Of a stretch of 15,685 nt of DNA, positions 1 to 8,052 are shown in pieces. The notes below the pieces were generated by a model. That model ran no database searches. It was not told the origin of the DNA and was given only the letters and a program-made list of their open reading frames with translations. This stretch comes from Gymnopilus junonius (Eukaryota > Basidiomycota > Agaricomycetes > Agaricales > Galerinaceae). The stretch covers positions 1 to 15,685 of the forward strand of contig JADNYJ010000695.1 of the NCBI GenBank assembly GCA_015501075.1. Direction: 5' to 3'. Made by a program: the position numbers and the translations under genes. How positions within the stretch are numbered: position 1 is the stretch's first letter; each line of letters starts with the position of its first letter.

Positions 1-122
1 TGACGAAGTCCTTTGGGCGCCAATTCGACGGCTGGCAATGCAGTTGATCCGGTGCATTCAACTGCTTCAACCGATCACTCGATCGAAAATGCCAAGACAA
101 CCCATCTTTCCTTTCAACCATC

Positions 123-1590
123 ATGACCACAGCTGCAGGAAACGTCTCCCATGTCCTGAACAGTTCGCCACATACGCTAGTCTCAGCAGAACAACCATGG
201 ATTGATACCAAGTGTAAGCATTTGTTCTGGACCTTCTTGCCTCAGCGAAGTATGTAACTTCGCAGTCAATGTCTAATTTGATAATTGCAAGTCAGCGCCC
301 TCAATTCCGACATCGAAGTACAGTCCTCTGACGGCTTTATATTCCAACTCCACCGTCTTCTCCTCGAGGCCAACACAGGCGCCTTTCCCGGATCCGAATT
401 CGATACGCAAGGGGAGATCGTGCAGTTGACGGAGCCGGCAGAAGTGCTCAGTGTTCTGTTGGCTTTCATATATCCCAAGAAATTTACGAATCTTGCGAAA
501 CATGGCTTTGAGCTTGTCGCTGCAATTGCGGAGGCAGCTGAAAAGTATGAGGTGTTCCCTGCTATGTATACTTGTAGCGTGCGGTTAGCGTACGTCCTGT
601 CGTTTAAACTCTCATTCCTGGGGACGCTGGGGTCCGATACTCATCTCTATGTCTATAGGAAGTTTTTACCTGCGCATGCACCAGAAATATTCATGTACGC
701 TGTCAAACATGACTATCCCGAGATAGTCAGCGAAGCTGTGCCATATTTTGCTCGATCTCCCTTCACCTCAGTCTTGGCAAAGTTCCCTCCAGCCTACGTG
801 GTTCCATGGGTAAGTGTACTTCCTTTCTCCTTACACTGCTGGCACCAACCTCTGTTTCTTTGGGAAACAGCATGAAAGAAACATGTCACCTGATTTCTTT
901 TAGGTGTTTCTCAAGAAACCAGCATTCGGCCTTGCCTAATTTGGTATGGCCGACCGGTGTTTCTCAAGAAAACAGTGGAAAAAAAGTCATATGACGTGTT
1001 TCCTAAGTACTGTTTCCTCAAGAAACACTACTCAGTGCCAGCAGTGTTAGTGGTGGTTGGCCATGGGTGTATGGGTGTACTAATAGTGCTTTTCCCAGTC
1101 ATTGTACTGCGAAGCATGGTCTTCGGTGTTTAAGGATGCCATTAAAGTGATAAAAAAGCTAGAGCTGACAACACAATCATCGTGCCATCAGTCGAACTAC
1201 CCATATGGTCCTACTCTTGAACTTTGTGGAACCTGTCAGACCTCCCTGTATAGGTTGTTCACTGCACTCGAGGAAATCGACACAGTGTCAGCCCTCAAAG
1301 AAACTCTCAAGTCACCAAGATCAAAGTATTCTGACTTGAAGTGTTGTGAAGATAGTTCGTCCTATAATAGCTCCAAGTGTCCGTATATGGAGACCATGAC
1401 AGAAGAATGCCGAAGTAAAATCGAGAAGATTCCCGATTTTTTGAGTTTCGTGAACAATAAAGTGGAGGGTTCACATGATGGTTCCTATTCTATAGTTTTG
1501 CTGAAGTCAATGACCATAATGATGATGATCACAGGCTCAATGGCCTCTTATTTTCACCCTTCTTCAGTAAAGGATTATGGTAGGATATAG
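123..1590 (+). CDS. BTB/POZ domain protein (Agaricomycete type), three exons
   Basis: Exons 123-213, 292-809 and 1099-1590 join in frame to about 366 aa. Intron 1 (214-291) is GTAAGC...CAAG; intron 2 (810-1098) is GTAAGT...CCCAG and unusually long at 289 bp. The splice at 213/292 joins WIDTK-F to SALNSDIEVQSSDG, which reads as the start of a BTB fold: a D-I-E-V-Q-S-SDG strand pair, then the F-x-L-H-R-L-L-L helix. The third exon begins SLYCEAW and carries a C-G-T-C pair followed by a leucine-rich helix, as I recall for the large Agaricomycete BTB family. BTB domains dimerise and often bind Cullin-3, so a substrate-adaptor role is possible; that is family knowledge, not shown here. The ATG at 123 was chosen because it gives an in-phase first exon. 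The C-terminal ~60 residues are not recognisable and the true end could differ. Confidence 0.75.
852..1028. repeat. Repeated hairpin motif inside BTB intron 2
   Basis: Four copies of a short inverted motif of the form (T)GTTTC-loop-GAAAC(A) lie within 180 bp. 852-870 has 7-bp arms CTGTTTC/GAAACAG with a 5-nt loop. 903-919 and 956-973 share an identical 16-nt core, GGTGTTTCTCAAGAAA. 1011-1027 has 6-bp arms TGTTTC/GAAACA with a 5-nt CTCAA loop. A half copy, GTGTTTCCTAAG, sits near 997. They explain much of the extra length of this intron. Function unknown; this could be a small dispersed element or an intronic RNA structure. Confidence 0.6.
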
Positions 1591-2760
1591 TCAATCAAAT
1601 CAGGACAATTGAGAGCTCAAGACATACTCCGGTCCTTGCTGTGGGCAGAAACATTTGGGAAGACACGGTGAAAATACAAGAGGATGAGATGACATGAGAA
1701 GTATTCTGCGAGACAAGAGAGCACGGATTTTGTCGACATACCCCAGAAATGTTCCATAGAACCTGTATATACGCCGAATCCTTGAGAATACTCTAGCATT
1801 AAGAGACAGTTCCGTCAGTTGCGCATGAACTCATTATACGGTATTCGGATCGACGTAGGAAGTGAAGTTAGCAAGAAGCAAACGCAAAGCGTTGAAGACG
1901 ATCGCGGAGTCATAATACTATGAGTGCTGTTGACAAGAGTACAAGAGCTAGAGATGAGATGACACGAGAAGCAAAACAAAGGATGGATTTTTGTTCAGAT
2001 GCTCCAGAATCCCGGAAGATGAAAGAAGGGTTTTCGCAGCTCGTGGCAGTACTTATTTACTGGGCACGAGAATGAAATGAATTAAGCGAGCTCTCAGTTA
2101 TTCCATTGTCTCTGCATAATGAACTCAAAACCGTAGCAACCGACCACAGGCAAGAAAACATGGGCCGAAGAAAACAGAGTGAATTACATCCTGCGAAAAT
2201 TGGTCGGGATAGTCTTGTTCGCAGTGTTGATGGGTGAAGCACAGACAAAGGCCAGAGACAAGGTATGAGAAGAAGATCGTACATGCCATCAATGCCGGGT
2301 TCAGAAGACAGGGATTCGAGGATGCGGAAGTAGAGATGGTAACACGAAGTGTCGCGAGCAAGCAAAACGCAGGACTTGAGCACAAAAGTGAATAATAGAG
2401 GCGAAGGCTGACGTGAGTCAAACATCTGAAGAAGAGTTGCATAGATGCCTGGCCTGGAACCGCTTGGCTGGCTAAGTCGCTATTGTCGAAGAATGGAGAG
2501 GAGAAGCAATAAATGGCGGGATACATTTTTAGAGCCGCAAGTTCCGTGGAGAAGGGTGTCCTGAGCATATTCGGGTGAGAGCAAAGACAGAAAGAGTACA
2601 AGGACGAGAGTACAAAGTTTGCCATTCCCGTCGCCAAGCCAAAGGTGTACAAAGGGTGACGTGACAGTGACAGTGACACAATAGAGGCCGGTGCCAGAGG
2701 TTGATTTTCTGGAGAACAGTGGGATGAACGCGAGCTATTGTTCATTATGGCCTTTTGTTC
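1591..2760. other. Intergenic region with no convincing gene
   Basis: About 1.2 kb between the BTB gene and the next promoter. The longest open frame is on the minus strand (2125-2811, 228 codons). It is Cys/Ser/Leu-rich with no recognisable domain, and its start lies at the presumed transcription start of the divergent plus-strand gene, so I do not call it. The plus strand is purine-rich. No tRNA or other RNA gene was seen. Confidence 0.5.
1683..2380. repeat. Three diverged copies of a ~45-nt purine-rich repeat
   Basis: Copies lie near 1675-1732, 1935-1992 and 2333-2380. Copies one and two share TACAAGAG followed by GATGAGATGACAYGAGAAG, then a looser CAAAG/GGATTTT block and CCAGAA. Copy three keeps GGTAACACGAAG, CGCGAGCAAG and GCAGGACTT. 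They are too diverged to delimit precisely and have no obvious terminal repeats. Confidence 0.35.
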
Positions 2761-2761
2761 A

Positions 2762-2779
2762 TCCCAATGTAATATAAGG
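2762..2779 (+). promoter_or_regulatory. Possible CCAAT/TATA-like core promoter
   Basis: CCCAAT at about 2763 is followed by ATATAAGG at 2772-2779. The next ~120 bp are strongly CT-rich (CTTTGACTCCCACCTC), as is common just upstream of fungal transcription starts. This would serve the CDS at 3065. Weak evidence; no transcript data. Confidence 0.3.
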
Positions 2780-2943
2780 ATGGGAACTGCAGTGGGCTGC
2801 TGGCATTCCATTTCAGAGCTAGTCTCGTCTGGTATCTGCTGCTTTGACTCCCACCTCTGCTTTCTTCACGACCTCCACCAGTACCCTCACTGTCGCTTCC
2901 TGTAACTATACCGCCATACTTAGAATTTAACTAATAATTAACG

Positions 2944-3002
2944 GTACGTCCACGCTTCTTCTGTGTCTTCTCATTCCAACTGATGGCCTTCTAATTGTTC
3001 AG
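2944..3002 (+). other. Probable 5'-UTR intron (59 bp)
   Basis: The donor GTACGT at 2944, a CTAAT branch-like site at 2991-2995 and the acceptor TTCAG ending at 3002 give a 59-bp intron, the same size as coding introns here. It lies 62 bp before the ATG of the Pro/Ser-rich protein, so it would be in the leader. Confidence 0.5.
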
Positions 3003-3064
3003 GACCCACAGAATTTATATCCTCTCTAGATCTTTTTTTGCAACGCCAAGTTCATAGATCGTAG

Positions 3065-4966
3065 ATGATGTCCGCACAAACAGCCAACTACCCGTCTGTT
3101 TATAATACCCAGTTTGCCTTCCTTGCGAAACCTCCTCCGCCCCCTCAGAAAAAGCGACCGAGCCCCAACGCGCCTCTTCCGGCCCCTCCGAGCACTCCCC
3201 CGCCCACCCCGCCCAAGTATCTCCAGCGCCGTCGCTCCAACACCTTTTCGAGCATCGCTTCCTGGGCTGCCCACGTCCAGCCCGGATCTCCAGCCCCTCG
3301 GTCTCCTCACCGCCGCCCCTCTATCACGTCTACTGCTTCCTCTCGTCGGCCTTCCATTACCAGGCTCAGCCGCCGTCCGTCAATCTCCCACAGTCGCGCA
3401 CCCTCTGGCTCCTTAATCCACCTTATCGAGACCCCAACACGCACCCACTCTACGCCTTCTGTTGCCAACTTTGACTTGACCGCACTCGGGTACAACTCTG
3501 TCTTTGTGCATTTCCCAAAGACGCCCTCGACGCCTTCCCCTCTTCTGCGCCAATACCAACAGAACCACCGGTCCGGAGCTCCGGTCCCACCAAAGGCAGC
3601 AGCTCCCCCTGCCGCTGTACCGCTCTCTGCCCATCCTGCCTTTGCTCATATCCCTATTCCCCCTGTGCCTGAGGATACTCCCGTCCGCCCCACCAAGAAA
3701 ACAGGAATGAAGCGATTCCGGTCTCTCTCCATTCTTCGTCCTAAAAGCTCGAAAGGCAGAAGTACCCAGGCCCCTGTGTCTCCCACCAAAACCACTGTAT
3801 CCACAAAATCTATGAAAGGTATCAAGGCTACGGGTGCAAAGGCTGCTGATGGATCTCCTCAATCCAAGAGTTCCAAGGCTGAGACTATCGCGAAACGCAA
3901 CCGCGCCAAATACGCTTATGTCCGCCCTCCTCCGCCCCTTGCGAACGAACTCGCCATGATGCAATTCGCAGACGGCGGAAGCATCGAGTCGCATGCCAAA
4001 CGCGTGATGGAATATCAAGCCAAGGCAGCCGCTGGGACCGGCGCATCTCTGGGTGTCGGGGATGTCTACAGAGATGGCAAGGGCGGTATCTGGTGGGATG
4101 CGGATGAGGAAATGGAGTACGCCCACCTTTTAGGTGGTGAAGACGCTGACATGAAAGACGTCGACAGCGATGTCGATATGGACTGGGAAGAGTTCGCCGC
4201 TGCCGATGGTGCCGGGCCTCTTTCTCCCTCTTTCTCTTGTTCACAGAACCCCGACTCTCGTCAGAATGGTGCTGATAAGGAGAACTGCCCGGAAGCACCC
4301 ACTCGTCGATCTTCCGTATCAACTGTCGACTCCGACCTTGACCCCAAATACCTCCTGCCCCTACCTGAGAACGAGGATCCTCGCCAAGCCCCCATCGACG
4401 ACCGCGTGCTTGCTTCCCGCCGCATTGGCGGTGCGGGTATGAGCGTGCTTTCGCTGCCTGCGCGTCCAAGGAGACGGGCGATGCATCTCTCCAAGCCAGG
4501 CTTCTTACTCGACACTAAAGCATTCCAGGCACCCAGGAGCCCTATGCGGGCTTCTTCCTCTTCCTCTTCCGCCACTACCGCTGCTGCTCCAGTGGGAGAG
4601 AGCAAACCGAGAGGTAAAGCCCGGAGACGTCCTGCCCCGCTCAAACTTGCCAGCTCCAACCAAGTCGTCGTCGTCGTTCGCCGGCCTTCTGCAGCTCCAG
4701 CCCCTATTGCTCCGAGCCCGGGCACGGTCGAGAAGACAAGGCGCGAGTTCATCGAGAATTCATTCGAGCCTCCTGTGTCTGTCGCCCCCGTCCCTAGACC
4801 GACTCTGACGAACGCTTGTTTGAACGCTAGTACGGCCAACGTTTCTCGTGTAGCGACTCCGAACTTCAACGGTGTACCAGCGCCCCTCTCACCATTGGCA
4901 AACAAGCCGGCCAAGTCGAAGACTGGCGTACGCGGGTTTTTCGGTATCGCTCGCAGAGCTGATTAA
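3065..4966 (+). CDS. Disordered Pro/Ser-rich fungal protein with RRxS clusters (633 aa)
   Basis: A single uninterrupted frame of 633 codons, GC-richer than its flanks. The ATG at 3065 is followed directly by a second ATG. I cannot assign a named function. Residues 22-50 are polyproline-like (AKPPPPP, PPPTPPK), possible SH3/profilin ligands. Residues 54-108 carry four basic motifs, RRRSNTF and three RRPSI(T/S), and a later TRRSSVS occurs near residue 415; these match the PKA/AGC kinase consensus R-R-x-S. A conserved-looking patch with a hydrophobic core (FDLTALGYNSVFVHFPKTP) starts near residue 136. A second, near residues 280-360, includes KYAYVRPPPP, GGIWWDADEEMEYAHLLGG and an acidic run. 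DKEN at residues 404-407 is a KEN-box-like sequence. A short conserved C-terminal tail follows, ending GFFGIARRAD. There is no signal peptide or membrane segment. Probably a phosphorylated regulatory or scaffold protein; that is inference from composition. Confidence 0.8.
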   Translation: MMSAQTANYPSVYNTQFAFLAKPPPPPQKKRPSPNAPLPAPPSTPPPTPPKYLQRRRSNTFSSIASWAAHVQPGSPAPRSPHRRPSITSTASSRRPSITRLSRRPSISHSRAPSGSLIHLIETPTRTHSTPSVANFDLTALGYNSVFVHFPKTPSTPSPLLRQYQQNHRSGAPVPPKAAAPPAAVPLSAHPAFAHIPIPPVPEDTPVRPTKKTGMKRFRSLSILRPKSSKGRSTQAPVSPTKTTVSTKSMKGIKATGAKAADGSPQSKSSKAETIAKRNRAKYAYVRPPPPLANELAMMQFADGGSIESHAKRVMEYQAKAAAGTGASLGVGDVYRDGKGGIWWDADEEMEYAHLLGGEDADMKDVDSDVDMDWEEFAAADGAGPLSPSFSCSQNPDSRQNGADKENCPEAPTRRSSVSTVDSDLDPKYLLPLPENEDPRQAPIDDRVLASRRIGGAGMSVLSLPARPRRRAMHLSKPGFLLDTKAFQAPRSPMRASSSSSSATTAAAPVGESKPRGKARRRPAPLKLASSNQVVVVVRRPSAAPAPIAPSPGTVEKTRREFIENSFEPPVSVAPVPRPTLTNACLNASTANVSRVATPNFNGVPAPLSPLANKPAKSKTGVRGFFGIARRAD

Positions 4967-5345
4967 TCGGGCCCTACCTCACCTCAGTACACGACCTCCC
5001 ATATTCCTTCCTGCCAATGCGCTACACCACAACAAAACGGACGATAATCTTCTTTTCTTTTTGGGTTTTCTGTGTTGTAATTCTTGCTGGTCCTCATTTT
5101 TCACGATCACCTTTATGATCATGGTATTTATTATAACACGCCTCACGACCTCACTCACGCTGGAACGCTGTTACGTTGCACGAACGCTTTCAGTCTTTTT
5201 CTTTTTCCCCATTGTTCAATCGAGCTCTACTTTATTATTGTATTTTCAATTCTTATTTAATTACTCAATCACGATCGATGTACCGCTATTACTCGCTTTC
5301 ATGTATTTCACCTTACTGTATCCATAACTATCGCTTTCTTGTTGC

Positions 5346-5389
5346 AATAAATTTTAAACTTCTCTTCTTGACTAATACCGGCAAATAAA
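5346..5389 (+). terminator. Candidate polyadenylation signals
   Basis: AATAAA occurs at 5346-5351 and again at 5384-5389, about 380-420 bp after the stop of the Pro/Ser-rich protein, in an AT-rich, T-run-rich 3' region. They are in the right orientation for that gene. Fungal poly(A) signals are loose, so the exact 3' end is unknown. Confidence 0.35.
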
Positions 5390-5488
5390 AAGTAGTGCCA
5401 ACTGAGAACTTTTTCATGCCACGGCCCGCGGAGCAATGAGGTTAGCATTTACATTTACGAAACTTGGAAAAAATGCGAAGAATCTGGC

Positions 5489-5492
5489 AAAA
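5489..5492 (-). terminator. RNA polymerase III T-run terminator
   Basis: Immediately after the tRNA 3' end the minus strand reads TTTT (plus-strand AAAA 5489-5492), with a stronger T6 run about 16 nt further on (5468-5473). This is the normal Pol III stop signal for the tRNA gene. Confidence 0.7.
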
Positions 5493-5588
5493 TGGACACA
5501 TTGGGAATTGAACCCAACACCTCTCGCATGCAATGTCAGACATCCTTAAATGCTAAGCGAGCGTGATAACCAACTACACCATGTGCCC
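5493..5588 (-). tRNA. tRNA-Ala (anticodon AGC) with a 22-nt intron
   Basis: On the minus strand the 5' acceptor GGGCACA (from 5588) pairs with TGTGTCC at the 3' end, allowing G-T wobble, followed by discriminator A at 5493. The D arm contains the A box (GGTGTAGTTGG). The anticodon stem CTCGC/GCGAG encloses TTAGCAT once a 22-nt intron after position 37 is removed. The T arm is TTGGG-TTCAATT-CCCAA, which includes the B box. The mature length of 74 nt fits a class I tRNA. Anticodon AGC (read as IGC) specifies alanine. GCAT occurs at both intron ends, so the exact cut is ambiguous by up to 4 nt without changing the product. Confidence 0.93.
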
Positions 5589-6260
5589 TATGTTTATTGG
5601 ATTAATGGTTCTCACTATAAGCAGAAAGATAACCTTTCAATGGTTTCAACTTCAAAGCCTATTTCAGCTTTACTTTTTCTTTATGAATCAATAATGAATC
5701 ATTATACTTTTTTAGGTTTTCTGGAAGTTGATTCCACTGAACTGCATGACCGTGCTGAAGACTCGGCCTCCCAATATTTATGATAAATTTACAAATTCAG
5801 GGATGCGTTATGAAGTTATAACACTGCCGATGACCAAGAAGGTAAGCCAGACAGCAATGCAGACATGAGGAAAATGGCACCCAGTTTGTTGTTCTCTGTA
5901 AGGGCCTTTCCCAGACTCGAAGATTCTGAGGGGGGTACTCCCTCTTCCACTCGAAGTGTTTGTCAAATTTGCAGGGCCGGTGGTATTTGTGGCACTGCCT
6001 CCTCCACCACTTGTCAGATTCATAAAACTGGTGGTATTCATGGCATTCCCAGCTTGCAAAATTACCACCAAATACCCTGCAGATACTGGATGGCTCAATT
6101 GAATGGACTTGGATATATCATCACTAGAACTATTCAATCTTGCAGAGTCATAGTCTGATAAAGTAATGTTGGAGGACACGATGGGTTGTTTGAATTGGTT
6201 TTGGAAGAGCTGCGAGATTGTCAGGCATTCAGGAGAAAACATGTTCAGTAGTGATGTGCA

Positions 6261-6390
6261 GGCTTGGGTTTTGGGCTGTGAGCCGGCCCAAGCCAGCCAT
6301 CGAAAGCTGAGCCAAGCCAAGCTTTTCATACGGCTTTTCAAGGCCTGCAGCTCAGGCTTTGATTTTGTTGAGCCTTGAGCCGCAGGTTCA
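6261..6390. repeat. AGCC/GGCT-rich internally repeated tract
   Basis: Dense reiteration of AGCC, GAGCC and AAGCC words and their complements. It includes an 8-bp inverted repeat, GGCTTGGG (6261-6268) and CCCAAGCC (6287-6294), and a second set around AGCTGAGCCAAGCCAAGCTT and GCAGCTCAGGC. The composition differs sharply from the AT-rich flanks. It resembles a low-complexity or degraded non-autonomous element; no target-site duplication could be defined. Confidence 0.5.
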
Positions 6391-6459
6391 AACAGCCAGT
6401 AAGTAAGGCTTATGTAGTAATTGCGGGAGTCGTTCATTTCGAACTCGACAGAACCCTTT

Positions 6460-6488
6460 CTATCTATCTATCACTCACGTGATAGAGT
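6460..6488. repeat. CTAT microsatellite running into a small hairpin
   Basis: CTATCTATCTATC (6460-6472) is a three-unit tetranucleotide repeat. Its last unit forms the left arm of a 7-bp hairpin, CTATCAC-TCAC-GTGATAG, whose right side contains a CACGTG E-box hexamer (6476-6481). Shortly after comes GTCGGG...CCCGAT, a further 6-bp inverted pair. Confidence 0.5.
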
Positions 6489-6611
6489 CGGGGTTATACC
6501 CGATACAATAATGTCACTTTAACCCCAGACTCATAGAGATACAAACTTAAAAGAGTTCTTTTATAATTTCTCACATATTTCAACATGTTCTACATTGTTA
6601 GGTAAAGAATA

Positions 6612-6737
6612 GAGGTTATTTGCAAATTCCGTTCAAACGAAAAAGTGGAGCCTACCGGGTCTCTGATTGGCTGAAGACCCCACTTTTTGCCTTATGAAGG
6701 TATATTTTTCGTTCGTTCAGAAGTTGCAAACAACCTC
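6612..6737. mobile_element. 126-bp MITE with terminal inverted repeats and TA target duplication
   Basis: The left end from 6612 reads GAGGTTATTTGCAAATTC; the right end read on the minus strand from 6737 is GAGGTTGTTTGCAACTTC. About 27 of the first 33 bases match between ends, extending to CRAACGAAAAA. TA flanks both sides (6610-6611 and 6738-6739), as expected for a Tc1/mariner (Stowaway-like) insertion. The interior contains further inverted pairs (AAAAAGTGG/CCCACTTTTT and GGGTCT/AGACCC), so the whole element can fold into one hairpin. No coding capacity. It overlaps the last base of the 7TM gene's stop codon. Confidence 0.75.
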
Positions 6738-8052
6738 TAATGAGCCAAGTCTGATTCAAAAAGCTCTGTTAAGACTATAAAGTCACTGCTGTAAGAAGTG
6801 TTAGACATATTGCTGTTCATAGCAATGTTGTGACTTTGGTCGTGTCCATTAGAGCTTGTCATATTGATTGAATTGGAGTTGGCTCCAGGAACGTGTGCCA
6901 TGTTCGTGCTTTTCAGTGGGGTCGGGGTGGAATGTGGATCTCCAATAGGCTTGGGTACCGGCTCTGTTCGAAAAAGCCGATAAAAAGATGTAACGACGAC
7001 GAGAATATTACAGACTAATAATGAAATTGAGGCCTAGAGTCGCATCAGAGCAACTGTTAATACTTATAGAAAAAAACCTACCAATAGATGTGGTATAACC
7101 ATGGCGAGGGGCGCGGTCTCAGCTCGTTCTTGTGTCACTTTCGAATTGCCATGCCAGAACAATAGTGCAGCAAGGACCACATTGCACGCCGCTGTGAGTA
7201 TGCTGGCACAAAAACATGCCTGTATAAGGCGACGGGTCGTCGGCTGGAGCTTGAGTCGGTGCCAAAATGCCGATAAGGGGAGGATAATAAGCCCAAGGTC
7301 AGATGACATATCCGCTGGTCGTTTTCCTTCAATTACTATCCGTTCTACAAATCATTTTGAATCCTTACCAATGAGGCGAGCGATTGCCGTGCTGCTTGAC
7401 ATTGGACACTGATAGGGAACGATTTGCATCCAGTCGTCAACATCCTGGCTGCATAGGATGCTGATGTGCAGTAGGAAACCGATGCATAGGCCGCCAAATA
7501 AATAGGCGAGTCCTATGCTAACCATCCACACGGTTTGCTTATATGGAACAAGTCGAGCAATTGAAAATGCAAGGCTTATGCGTGTACACCTGCCCATAAT
7601 ATAAAATTTTACTTTCTGTCAGCAAGTAGGACAGTCATAGACTGACCATATTAAAGGAATAAACGTAATTTGAGCGATCCAAGAACCAGAAATAAGTATG
7701 ACTGCTGTTTTCAGCTACTTTGACCCGCGGCATTTAACATAATATAGCAAGTACCTCTCGAGGTTGATGCACCAATCCACAAGGTCGGAAAAAAGGAGGA
7801 ATCCCAAAGCAGCGCCGCCAAAGCAAAATAGTCGTCGCGCCATAGTTGACGCGTCTTTCTTCGTCTGTAAAGTCGGAACACTGAAGACGAGATGGCAAGA
7901 CTGTGGCAAATGGTAAGGCAAGCTGCAGAGAGATAGCATTAGAAACATGGACGGTGAACTTGGTGACACGAACCTCTCCAAATTAGAAGGCTTTGATCAA
8001 AATTTGGACCCGCATCTATAGAGTCTACGGCTGGTTGACCGGATGTCGACAT
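6737..8052 (-). CDS. Seven-transmembrane protein, fungal-rhodopsin-like orphan family
   Basis: Six exons on the minus strand: 8052-7974, 7922-7755, 7704-7647, 7589-7369, 7314-7082 and 7033-6737. All join in phase through 48-57-bp GT-AG introns to about 351 aa. The reconstructed protein begins MSTSGQPAVDS. TM1 contains ICHSLAISSSVFRLY, followed by a basic loop (RRRKTRQLW) and then the DDYFALAALLWD motif that opens TM2. TM3 ends IWCTRISLAFSIARLVP, TM4 is GLAYLFGGLCIGFLLH, TM5 is ADMSSDLGLIILPL, TM6 is RRLIQACFCASILTAA, and TM7 is SISLLVCNILVVVTSFYRLF. The order and the DD, R-x-S-L and SD-LI-PL motifs match a widespread Agaricomycete integral-membrane family related to the fungal rhodopsin-like domain. 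No retinal-lysine assignment is made; ligand and role are unknown. The C-terminal tail is Asn/Ser/Thr-rich and probably cytosolic. Its TAG stop is created by an inserted MITE. Confidence 0.75.

Larger units (their letters stand above)
5600..6611. other. Repeat-rich spacer, no convincing gene
   Basis: The stretch is AT-rich. Its longest frame is a minus-strand ORF of 209 codons (5808-6437) that reads through the AGCC-rich tract and has no recognisable domain. Within it, about 5920-6050 encodes two imperfect 17-20-residue units (NAMNTTSFMNLTS... and SATNTTGPANLTN...) from an underlying DNA tandem duplication. It could be the decayed tail of a membrane-protein paralogue or plain repeat DNA. I do not call a CDS. 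Confidence 0.4.

Noticed and set aside
852..1028. Intron motifs as heat-shock elements
   Set aside because: Heat-shock factor sites have TTC and GAA separated by two bases; here the gap is four or more.
2125..2811. 228-codon minus-strand ORF as a membrane protein gene
   Set aside because: Cys/Ser/Leu-rich translation of a purine-rich strand, no domain, no consistent splice neighbours, and it would start inside the promoter of the plus-strand gene.
3413..4914. Long antisense ORFs (3413-4126, 3885-4469, 4261-4914 on the minus strand)
   Set aside because: They are shadows of the GC-rich, biased-codon CDS at 3065-4966; compositions are Arg/Gly-rich with no domains.
5493..5588. tRNA-derived SINE head
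   Set aside because: All arms pair, the anticodon loop is intact once the intron is removed, and a Pol III T-run follows directly with no SINE body.
5808..6437. 209-codon minus-strand ORF as a real gene
   Set aside because: It runs through the AGCC-rich repeat tract and a DNA-level tandem duplication and shows no domain; kept only as part of the spacer description.
7101..7412. 103-codon plus-strand ORF
   Set aside because: Lies antisense to the well-supported 7TM exons.
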